Source: Ligula intestinalis
Taxonomy: Eukaryota; Platyhelminthes; Cestoda; Diphyllobothriidea; Diphyllobothriidae
Assembly: GCA_036362985.1 (NCBI GenBank)
Contig: JAYGXS010000006.1
Coordinates: 14,033,887-14,097,886, forward strand
Length of the DNA: 64,000 nt
Direction of reading: 5' to 3'
Of the stretch, positions 56,122-64,000 are shown piece by piece (the stretch's first letter is position 1; the number at the start of each line of letters is the position of its first letter). Below the pieces are notes generated by a model. It searched no databases. It had not been told where the DNA came from and saw only the letters and a program-made list of their open reading frames with translations. Made by a program: the position numbers and the translations under genes.

Positions 56122-56410
56122 GTGTGTGGTTTTAAGACTCCGTACTAGATGAACTGATGAGGAGAACGATTCCTTCCAATACCTCCTCGATGGGCACCTG
56201 CTTTCAAATGTGAACGAACAAAAGGATCTCGGTGTTCTAATAAATTCATCACTTAAACCATCTACTCAGTGTTTAAAGGCAGCTAAACGCGCAACACAGG
56301 TACTGTTTGCGATTAGGCGGGGATTCGTCAACATTGACAAGGAGCTCTTCAGGAAAACCTACGGAGCGTTTGTTCGGTCCCACTTGGAGTATGCTGTCCA
56401 GGCCTGGCGT

Positions 56411-56716
56411 CCGGAAGAATGTTTTCTCTAATCGTGTCGTGGACCCGTGGAATAACCTTCCCGAGGCGATTCTTATGTCCCAATCTGTGGAGATATTCAA
56501 ACACCGACTTGATATGCACATGCTACAACACATCGTTAACTATGTGACAAATTAACTTTGAAACACCACTGCACCATGTAACTGTCTATATTTTCCTGAC
56601 TGAAAACTTTTTAAAATTGTTTAAAATTCTTGAGATTTTGATGTGACAAATAGGGAGTTCAAAGGCGCAAGCCTATTTTTCCCTCAAATATACTGACTGA
56701 CTGACTGACTGACTGA
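56411..56716 (+). mobile_element. second nested CR1 3' fragment with (CTGA)n tail
   Basis: A coding tail (VRKNVFSNRVVDPWNNLPEA, then EIFKHRLDMHMLQ and stop at about 56555) is followed by a 3' UTR with the shared hairpin (GGGAGTTCAAAGGCGCAAGC). It ends in a CTGA repeat at 56692-56716. The host LINE frame is cut after EYAVQAWRP and picks up after the repeat as [10 protein letters not shown]. Confidence 0.75.
56692..56716 (+). repeat. (CTGA)n microsatellite tail
   Basis: About six CTGA units mark the 3' end of the inserted CR1 fragment. Short microsatellite tails instead of poly(A) are usual for CR1-type LINEs. Confidence 0.85.
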
Positions 56717-57174
56717 ATAAGGATTACCTGCACCTGGAACGAGTGCAGGCGAGGGCTACGAAGATGGTCAAGAATCTTTGTTATCTGCCTTATGAAGACA
56801 GACTGACCGAACTTGATCTTTTCCCTCTCAATTATAGGCAACTCCGCGGGGACCTCATACAAACCTACCGTATTGTTAGAGGCCAAGACTGCGCCGTAGA
56901 ATATGATGATTTCTTCGAATTGGCTCGGACTGACCATCTGCGAGATCATCCTTTTAAACTACAGAGGAAACCGGCCCGTATCGACGTTCGACGAAACGCC
57001 TTCTCTCAGAGGGTCATTGGAGCGTGGAACAGACTCCCGGAAGATGTGGTCCTCTCGGATAATGTTGACATTTTTAAAAACAAACTTGATTCTAATTTGC
57101 TGAGAAACTGTGGCAGATATAATGAACAAAGTGTCAGTAGCAGCACTTTGCACCTGGCTCACACTTATCGCTGA
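56717..57174 (+). pseudogene. C-terminal region of the host LINE reverse transcriptase ORF
   Basis: The open frame contains [56 protein letters not shown] and [20 protein letters not shown]. It parallels residues 360-500 of the minus-strand LINE ORF at 47832-49352. It is the continuation of the host LINE past both insertions. Confidence 0.8.
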
Positions 57175-57404
57175 TGTTAAGCCTACATTTTTACATTTGT
57201 ATTATGTACTATTGTTACGGTGGACATATTATGCGATTTTGGTTATGAATAGGGAGCTCAAGGGCGAAAGCCTTCTTCCCTTACTAAAGTGACTCAAAGT
57301 GACTTAAATAAGTTTTAATGGCCTAGGTTTTCCCCCTTGAAAATGGGAGTTTTCCTTACTGTTTATTCGGAAATGCTTGAGTATCAAAAAGTTATCATCC
57401 TCAA

Positions 57405-58190
57405 TAATTTTCGTCCTTTAAGCACATCCTTAAGGCCTTGGTGTCCTCATCTATTCTGCTCTTTGGACTACCATTAGTTGATTCAGGGAGACCATGTAGA
57501 ATAATGCACTGTGTTCTATCCACCTCAACTTTGTCTCGAGGTATTTGTTGGATAGTCCGGCTGATTCCAGCACGGGCCTCAGTGCTATGGCCATGAGGAT
57601 TTGTAAGGTCAGGTAGTTCCTCATGGGCTGAAATTGGGCGAAGAGTATCAGTCCTGCAGACCGTTAGCGATGTTTCTGTAGGATCTTGATCACGGTGCTC
57701 CTCGTCAAGGACAACTTGACCATTTATGTTACTTGCCTGATCATTTTTGTGCGTAGACGCTTCGGTGAGGGATGCTGCTGCTGCGTACGTTAGGTCCCCT
57801 CCCTCAAGTTCACGCACCGCCAGTTCCTACATGAGGGAGAAATCAAGAAACTTTCTTCAGCTCCTCCATCTCCACTCTAAGACTATAAACCACCTCCTCA
57901 AGTTTCGTAAATTTGTTAAGAAGGGTAAAATATTATATGCATGCTTCATCTTTATGAGTTTCATCCCTTAAACTTTTAAGACTTTTAGTTTGGTTGGCAA
58001 GAGGACTTTTCAATAAGCTTTGTGACCGATCTTTTGTATTTGATGACTGAATTTGATCCTTACGGCTGTACGTTTCTATAGCTCCATCGGTTAGCCATTC
58101 GATTTCCACCCGAGGCATCCGCAGTTCGATTCCCGGCCCCACTGGCAGCTTTGTAGAATTATCGAGAAAAATAGTTTCTTCTTCCATTTT
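57405..58190 (-). pseudogene. CR1 ORF1 relic
   Basis: On the minus strand two open pieces (58187-57933 and 57817-57401) carry KSPLANQTKSLKSLRDETHK, then MRELEGGDLTYAAAASLTEA and PKSRIDEDTKAL. They match the ORF1 of the LINE at 51084 (SPPAKRTKSRKSLRDVTHED, ELERGNLTYGG, PKSRLEEDRN) and, more closely, the fragment at 63384. The two pieces are in different frames. No endonuclease or reverse transcriptase follows, so it is a fragment. Confidence 0.65.
58077..58150 (+). repeat. tRNA-like SINE head
   Basis: Box A-like ATAGCTCCATCGGTTAGCC and box B-like AGTTCGATTCCCGG lie at tRNA spacing. It overlaps the N-terminal extension of the ORF1 relic on the other strand. A degenerate tRNA-derived element is more likely than a tRNA gene. 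Confidence 0.45.
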
Positions 58191-60240
58191 AGTTGCAAAT
58201 GAAACGATTTAATTCAAAATGTGAAATTTTCCTTTGCGACTGTGACGTAGTGTGTTGACTGATATTCAAAATAGCGAAAATCTTCCGAAGGTGTGTAGAG
58301 TATTGCAAATATTTGAAGCATACTGCGTAAACAATATGCCTTATTGCTTAGAAGCACTTTTAAACATGTATAAACAATATGCAGGATATTCAAGAACGAC
58401 TCAGCCATTTCTAGATCTTCGAGGTCCTGAATAACTGCTAAACTTCAAAAAGGCTTGAGATCCTTGTAACTTGGTCTTTTCAGGCTGTTTTCGCTTGTTT
58501 GTTTGCAGGCTGTGACTTCAGTTCAACGACTTGAGAAACAAATTCCACGTTGATTCCGTCTTATGATAAAATGTCGACACAATAAAAATTCCACGATGCC
58601 GAGATTGTTGAATAGTATCCAATGCTTAATATCTGGATTCCGCGAGAGTGTCCAGAAGCGTGAAATCCCGAGACGACTTAATCCATTGGAGTCCGAAAAA
58701 GTCATACCGATTTCGAAGGGCGCTAAGGGCAGAGCGAAGACGTCAAAAGAAAGAAGTATCCAATACATGTTTGAAACGCCACAGACCGGAATTTTCTTGA
58801 ACGTTCTGCGTCATTGGCATGTTGTTGGCCACGTTTGCTTTCGAATGCGCAGAATTCCAAAGCAATAAATAAAGTTGTGGTTAGGTAAGTAGCCTGTGTC
58901 CGTAAGCTCTCTTCTCCATTTTCTCACTGGGACATAACCAAAGGCAGAAATATAACACCCAGAACACTCTTGACTTCCCTGCTGACAGATCCACGTACAC
59001 AATATCTTGGATATTCTAAAGGGGTGTGTGGACCGTTTTTTAAGCGTGTACTCAATCACCACTGACGAAAGGGCCTGACTGCTTTGGTTTTATCCTCTGT
59101 GAGCAGGGTAGAAAGAGCATTCTAGAAATTAATCTGTCACCGATCGGTAATAGTAGGTAAAGTTTTGTAAAGATAGTAGATAATTATAGTGGGAAAATGA
59201 TCCCTGAACCCGGTGTTACCAGTAATGTTTCGTTAATACCTATTGTTCTGCCCCACGCTCAGCTTCGACTGAGTTTGCTTCCAAGCACCCCCCCCCCTAC
59301 TAACAGAGGTAGTGGGTATCTGAATACATACAGTTATGCTCGTCTTATAGCTATAGACTACGGATACTGTTTGTTAAACCAATTATGTCTAGTACTTCGT
59401 GTTATCGAATTTTTGGTTTATTGATGAGGCCCATTGGGCCTGAAATATACAACTTATTATAATTATTAGATCTTTACGAAGAATTTCAATAGACTGGACA
59501 CAATTTTTAAAATCCCGGCAGCCTCGGTAGGATTCAAACCCACGCCAACGCGGAGGCAGCTTTAGTACAGGCAAAGCTCCACTCAACGCAGGTATGCTAC
59601 GCCATCATGAGCCTTGTTGGCTCTTAGCTCAGCTTGTGCGTTGTTTAAATTTATCAATTTTCGAATTTCGTTTGAACTCGAAATACAACACATTCCGGTC
59701 TGACCACATGCTCTTCGCTAGCAACTTTCTTGCTAACAACTATCCACAGCTAAATTTCTCTCCTCACCTGCCGCTGTTTTCTTCGCCCTTCAACGACAAA
59801 TTCCTTTGGTGATCATTCCCGGGCTCAGGAGAATCCAACAGCAATTTACAAACGAGATTTCTCTCAAATCTCAAAATCGCAACCCAATGAACTTGGATCC
59901 CGGTCTTCGCGAATTCATACTTTAGCAAGTCGATTTCTTGACTATTGCTGGCAAGGGTCGTAAATGATCTAAGTGAGGTGTATCATTTCTTAACTTTCAT
60001 TGTTATCCTCGTATACAGTTTCTACGCCTTTTCTACTAGGATAACCTGGTTAATTACTCTCTAGTGGTTAGCTTACACCAGAAGGTTTTTTCTTTGCGTT
60101 TTTGCTGGGACGTTTTGTATATTTGTAGTGATAAATCCTCTACAAATTTGGTGACCCTGTATCTATTGTTATCCACGTCTTATTATTTATTCCATTCACC
60201 TGTTTTTCCCGTTTGACTCTGCTGTTCATACGTTTTTCAA
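58191..60240. other. intergenic DNA, probably including the 5' LTR of the Gypsy element
   Basis: No gene is recognised. A SINE piece lies at 59516-59600 on the minus strand. The 5' LTR should end shortly before the TTTGGTGACCC at about 60148-60158, which looks like the start of the untranslated leader. The left LTR edge cannot be fixed because no second LTR is present. Confidence 0.35.
59516..59600 (-). repeat. tRNA-like SINE fragment
   Basis: On the minus strand a box B-like GGGTTTGAATCCTACC follows a tRNA-sized stretch with GAGTGGAGCTTTGCC. The end of the element continues GAGGCTGCCGGG. Confidence 0.45.
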
Positions 60241-60251
60241 CATTGGCGACG

Positions 60252-61260
60252 GATGCCACCAATTTCACGATTGCGACGAAGATGATGCTGGTTCTAACAA
60301 CTCGTGTACACCACCTGATCAGGACGGGCCTCAGGCTTTTCAGATATCATTAAGCTTCCCCCGTACGAAGTGCGTGACCCGACGGTCAGGTTCAAACAGA
60401 TCGAGGCTGTTTTTGCCTCACGTCAGATTACTGGCGAGCGTACGCGTTACGCGTGCGTCAAGCAGTACTTACCGTTCGACATCGATTTCGCCGTTCAGGA
60501 TCTCCTTGATCCTTTCCCCAACGTCAAGCCCTACACTAGCTTACAAAAGGCTATTATTGAACGTATGGCACAATCTGCCGCCAACAAGCTTCGCCAACTC
60601 CTCAAAAACGTCGAGCTTGGCGACCAAACTCCCTCTGTTCTAATGCGCTACATGCGTCACCTGCTTGCTTGTCACACCTTAGAAGATTCTATTTTCCGTC
60701 GCATCTCGATAGATAAAATACCCCATCCAATGCAACAGGTACTCGCCCTGCTTGACGAAAATGTTCAGCTGACCAAACTCGCGGATCACGCAGACCGCAT
60801 CCAAAAATGTTACCCCGGTACTAGTTAGTACGCTTTAAACCAAGCCTCGACCTCAGTACCTCAGCATGCCATCTCCCAGGTTTCGGCCTCATGATCTGAC
60901 CGTAAACCTGACAGCCGTACACAGCGAAAGTCCACTAAATCGCTGGGTACCTCATCCCCGCGGTCTTCTTCACCCTCTCAACCGATTCGAGATGTTACAG
61001 ACAACAGCAATGACGACCTGCAGGATCTTAAAGATACTGTCAGATTCTTGTGCTCTCAAGTGAGCAAGATGTGTTTCACACTCAACCGGCTTCAAACCGG
61101 TCGTCCCTCTGCAAGCCGCAACCGCTTTAACTCAAAAGAGCGTGCAGACGACAAAGTCTGCTGGTACCACCGAACATTTGGCCCGGATGCTATTAAATGC
61201 GTCCCACCTTGTTCTTACGCTCGACGTTCATGTTCGGAAAACGGCGCCGCCAGCCAGTAA
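60252..61260 (+). pseudogene. Gypsy gag with nucleocapsid-like motif
   Basis: The main open stretch (60370-60828) begins VRDPTVRFKQIEAVFASRQI, the usual start of the Gypsy gag capsid region. It continues with ELGDQTPSVLMRYMRHLL and KIPHPMQQVLALLDE, a conserved pattern of this gag type. After a stop and shifted frames, 61048-61260 carries CWYHRTFGPDAIKCVPPC. This is a C-x2-H...C-x3-C zinc-binding motif found in one branch of Gypsy elements in place of the CCHC knuckle. Confidence 0.75.
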
Positions 61261-61658
61261 TGGCGTCGACTGGTGCTGGCCATTCGCGACACTGTCACCA
61301 GTTTTACGTGGCTGACAAGTCCACAGGGTTCCGTTTCTTGATCGATACAGGTGCCGAGGTAAGCGTTTTACCGCCTCCTCGTTGACATCTTCTCCAGCCA
61401 TCGAAGTTTACACTGCAGGCTGCGAACAACACTTCTATAGCCACGTTCGGTCAACGGTCCCTAACTTTAGACCTCGGGCTTTTTCGCCGCTTCTAATGGG
61501 TTTTTATCCAGGCCGACGTCCAGTCGCCTATCATTGGAGCGGATTTCCTGTCACACTTCGGCCTCACAGTTGACCTTAAACATCAGAAGTTCCTAGATCC
61601 TACCACTCAGCTGTTTACTGTCGGGGTAGTTTCGCGTGAGCCTTCCGCTGGCATCCAC
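61260..61658 (+). pseudogene. Gypsy aspartic protease, broken
   Basis: The frame with FRFLIDTGAEVSVLPP (ending 61385) holds the catalytic DTGA. The following part ([20 protein letters not shown], about 61525-61585) is in another frame and joins the reverse transcriptase stretch. The distal protease signature (GADFL) is kept, but the frame is interrupted. Confidence 0.7.
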
Positions 61659-62756
61659 TTGGCCGTGCCAAGCCAACCATTTTCTGACATCTTGATGGAT
61701 TATCCTTCCCTCTCTAAGCCCTGTCAGTTTACGGAGCAGGTTCAACACGCCGTTCGCCACCATATCACTACCACCGGCAGACCGGTCCATGCTCATCCGC
61801 GTAGGCTTCATCCCGAGAAGCTGCAGATCGCAAAAAGTGAGTTCGAGCTCATGTTGAATTTGGGGATTATCCATCCTTCGTCCAGTCCATGGGCTTCACC
61901 ACTGCACATGGTTCCCAAAAAGTCATCCGATGATCGGCGGCCATGCGGTGATTATCGCGCTCTCAATCGAGCTACAGTCACATACCGGTACCCGATTCCC
62001 CATATTCATGACTTTTCCTACATGTTGGCTGGAAAGGCGACTTTTCCCAAGATTGACCTCGTGCGAGCATATCACCAAATACCGGTCGCGGAGGAGGACA
62101 TCCCTAAAACCGCCATCATGACCCCATTCGGCCTGTTTGAATTCCTTCGCATGCCTTTCGGTTTGCGGAACGTGACCCAAACGTTTCAGCGTTTTGTCGA
62201 TGAAATTTTACGCGGTCTCTCCTTCATGTTCGTGTACATCGACGACATCCTTGTCTCAAGCTCGTCACCCGAGGAACACGGTGAACACTTAAGCCAAGTT
62301 TTCGATCGTTTTCAGCAAAATGGTCTACAGCTAAACGTCGATAAGTGTCTTTTTGGCGTCACTTCTCTAGATTTTCTTGGCCATCATCTTGACCAACATG
62401 GAATTGCACCCCTCCCAGAGAAGGTGCAAAGCGTGTTGTTTTTTCCAGCCCCGAAGTCCATAACTCAGCTCCACCGTTTCATCGGTCTAATCAAATACTA
62501 CCGGCGTTTCATACCAAATTGCGCCGCCACCCTCGCACCTTTGATGGATCTTTTGAAGTCAAAGGCCAAGTCGCTTCAACTTTCAGCCAGTGCTCTTGAA
62601 GCATTTGGGGTAGCCAAGAAAGCGCTCGCGGATGTCACCCTGCTTCATCATCTGAGCACCGATGCTGATACACAGCTTTTTCTGACCACCGATGCTTTAA
62701 CATTGCCGTCGGCGCAGTTCTGTAGCAACAGGTCCACGGACAGTTGCAGCCGCTAG
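61659..62756 (+). pseudogene. Gypsy reverse transcriptase and start of RNase H
   Basis: This 365-codon open stretch has RT motifs in order: [19 protein letters not shown] near 70-88, [10 protein letters not shown] near 94-103, [15 protein letters not shown] near 129-143, [18 protein letters not shown] near 163-180, the catalytic [10 protein letters not shown] at about 191-200, and [12 protein letters not shown]. It then enters the connection and RNase H region with LFLTTDAL. Right after DAL the frame shifts and RNase H is read in the wrong frame to a stop. All RT catalytic Asp residues are visible. Confidence 0.85.
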
Positions 62757-63060
62757 CCTTCGTCTCCCAGAAGCTTTAGCCGGCGCAAACTTGCTATAGT
62801 ACTTTCTCGCGTGAACTTCTCGCCATTTACCTGGCCATCCCACATTTTCGCCACCTGCTTGAGGGGAGAGATTTTCAGGTCCACACGGATCACAACACTC
62901 TCACCTACGCCCTCAAAGCTAAGCCGGGTCGATAATCGCCGAGTGAAGTACGTCACCATGACAACATTTCTCAATTAACCTCAGACACACGCTATGTCCA
63001 CGGTGATGAGAATGTCATTGCTGATGCCTTGTCCTGTCCAGAGTTCAACGCTCTTATCAC
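62690..63060 (+). pseudogene. Gypsy RNase H, frameshifted and stop-interrupted
   Basis: Parts in alternate frames read [50 protein letters not shown] and YVHGDENVIADALS, the usual RNase H landmarks (E of SRELLA, D of TDH). At least two stops and one frameshift separate them. Confidence 0.7.
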
Positions 63061-63383
63061 CACGTTAGACCTGGCGAAGCTTGCGGAAGCGCAAGCGCTT
63101 GATGACTACATCATTGAAATGCTTGCGTCTTCTGTGCTTCAGCTGCGTGAAGCTCCCCTCCCCGCTGCACTAGGCTCTTTCGTGTGTGATTTTTCTTCAG
63201 GTACCCCTCGTCTTGTAGTACCCCAATCCTACTGGAAGGTTGTTTTCGACCACTTCCATTCGCTAGCCCACCCCGGTGTTCGTGCCGGCTGCAAATTAAT
63301 TGCAGCCCGTTTCGTCTGGCCAAAGATGAATACCGACATTTCTACCTGGACCAGGCAATTCTTAGCCCGCCAAAAGAATAAGG
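63029..63383 (+). pseudogene. Gypsy integrase N-terminal region, truncated
   Basis: The open frame has the His-His half of the zinc-binding domain (FDHFHSLAHPGVRAGCKLIA and RFVWPKMNTDISTWTRQ). The Cys pair that should follow is gone: the text reads FLARQK where C..C would be expected. After QKNK the sequence switches to LINE ORF1. The integrase core is missing. Confidence 0.7.
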
Positions 63384-64000
63384 TCTTAGAGTGGAGCTGA
63401 AGAAATTTTCTCGATTTCTCCCTCACGAGGAAACACTGGCGATGCATGAACTTGAGGGAGGGGACCTAACGTACGCAGCAGCAGCATCTCTCGCCGAAGC
63501 GTCTACGCACAAAAATGATCAGGCAAGTAACATAAATGGTCAAGTTTTCCTCGACGAGGAGCACCGTGATCAAGATTCTACAGAAACATCTCTAACGGTC
63601 TGCGGGACTAATACTCTGCGCCCAATTTCAACACATGAGGAACTTTCCGAATTAAAAACCCCGCTAATTAAAGGCTCATTTTCCGGACCGAAAGTGAAAA
63701 AAATTTACCCAGCACATCAACCACTCCTAGTGGGTATGCTAAGGCTGCATACAAATCACAGAAGGAAACCACAAATGTAGAAGGGGGCAGCACGAAGCCA
63801 GACCTGATCAGTGCCATCCCAGACTCCAAAAGAAGCCTATCTCTAGTGATGGTAGCGGAAACACAAAGTCAAAAACTATTCCTAACAACATCTCGGGGTC
63901 TTCCGATAGCAGTAAGAGTGGAAATATATCATGGGTTTCCCTTGACCGACAAAACTGCAAAGTTGTTCAAGACGAGTCAAATGGAACTACAGGTAAGGTA
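63384..64000 (+). mobile_element. CR1 ORF1 fragment inserted into the Gypsy integrase
   Basis: From about 63384 the sequence (TCTTAGAGTGGAG, then ELKKFSRFLPHEETLAMHEL and EGGDLTYAAAASLAEASTHK) matches LINE ORF1 at 51215 and the relic at 57.4-58.2 kb. It starts in the middle of ORF1, so it is 5'-truncated. The open frame 63391-63780 continues with TETSLTVCGTNTLRPISTHE. The element runs past the right edge of the window, so its endonuclease and reverse transcriptase state is unknown. Confidence 0.75.

Larger units (their letters stand above)
51071..57316 (+). mobile_element. CR1-like LINE carrying two nested LINE insertions
   Basis: On the plus strand the host element runs ORF1/endonuclease (51084-52817), endonuclease C-terminal and linker (52817-53263), then reverse transcriptase (53264-54296). 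It is interrupted at about 54298-56121 by another LINE. It resumes at 56122-56410 (thumb region with EQKDLGVLINSSLKPS and ELFRKTYGAFVRSHLEYAVQ). It is interrupted again at 56411-56716 and resumes at 56717-57174 ([17 protein letters not shown] to the C-terminus). The 3' UTR ends with the shared hairpin and GTGACTCAAAGTGACT. Stops and frameshifts show it is inactive. Confidence 0.8.
60145..63383 (+). mobile_element. decayed Gypsy-type LTR retrotransposon
   Basis: On the plus strand the order is leader, gag, nucleocapsid-like motif, protease, reverse transcriptase, RNase H, integrase. This is the layout of Gypsy/Metaviridae elements. The internal part is split by frameshifts and stops in gag/protease and RNase H. 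The integrase ends abruptly at about 63383, where a LINE ORF1 fragment has been inserted. No 3' LTR is within the window. This is an old, non-functional copy. Confidence 0.8.

Noticed and set aside
58077..58150. A tRNA gene.
   Set aside because: Box A and box B are good, but the acceptor and anticodon arms do not pair convincingly, and the DNA is embedded in repeat sequence; called a SINE head instead.
1..64000. CRISPR arrays, bacterial operons or phage genes.
   Set aside because: No regularly spaced direct repeats, no dense ORFs with ribosome binding sites; the window is clearly eukaryotic.

Overview
This 64 kb window looks like nuclear DNA of a metazoan parasite, most likely a flatworm (a diphyllobothriid-type tapeworm is my best guess; a trematode is not excluded). 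The grounds are indirect: one AT-rich, intron-rich host gene, introns of 1.3 to 9 kb, and a heavy load of CR1-like LINEs, Penelope-like elements (PLEs), tRNA-like SINEs and a Gypsy element. There is no sign of operons, tRNA or rRNA genes, or CRISPR. A 400-base run of N (39595-39994) shows it comes from a draft scaffold.

Only one host gene is convincing: a prominin (CD133-like) five-pass membrane protein on the + strand, in nine exons from 11164 to 43208. I rebuilt the exons by reading phase across each intron. All junctions keep frame and give a protein of about 1001 residues with the family layout: signal peptide, extracellular N-terminus, TM1 followed by a cytoplasmic Cys cluster, TM2, extracellular loop 1, TM3, TM4, glycosylation-rich loop 2, TM5, short cytoplasmic tail. 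The start codon directly follows an AG in a splice-acceptor-like context.

The introns and upstream region hold repeats. There are two copies of a roughly 550-570 bp element with long terminal inverted repeats (2494-3040, 11657-12226). PLE remnants lie at 6.3-6.9, 7.9-8.6, 14.3-15.0, 23.9-24.6, 26.8-27.4, 28.2-28.5, 36.5-36.8, 41.3-42.3 and 47.3 kb. Several keep a GIY-YIG endonuclease relic and end in hammerhead-ribozyme-like cores (CTGANGA, short stem, GAAA). Other items are a Gypsy integrase relic (18.4-19.0 kb, minus), an inverted duplication carrying a Cys-rich ORF (21.4-22.4 kb), a three-copy non-coding repeat (33.0, 34.2, 45.7 kb), and an N gap flanked by a perfect-looking inverted repeat.

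From 47.7 kb to the end the window is a retrotransposon graveyard. A CR1-like LINE on the minus strand (47.7-51.07 kb) meets a related LINE head-to-head (51.07-57.3 kb, plus). The second carries two nested LINE insertions. After an ORF1 relic (57.4-58.2 kb, minus) comes a decayed Gypsy element (about 60.2-63.38 kb, plus) with gag, protease, reverse transcriptase, broken RNase H and the start of integrase. It is cut off by another 5'-truncated LINE ORF1 fragment that runs out of the window. All elements show stops, frameshifts or truncation, so none looks autonomous. Gene and family names rest on recognition of motifs; no database search was possible.
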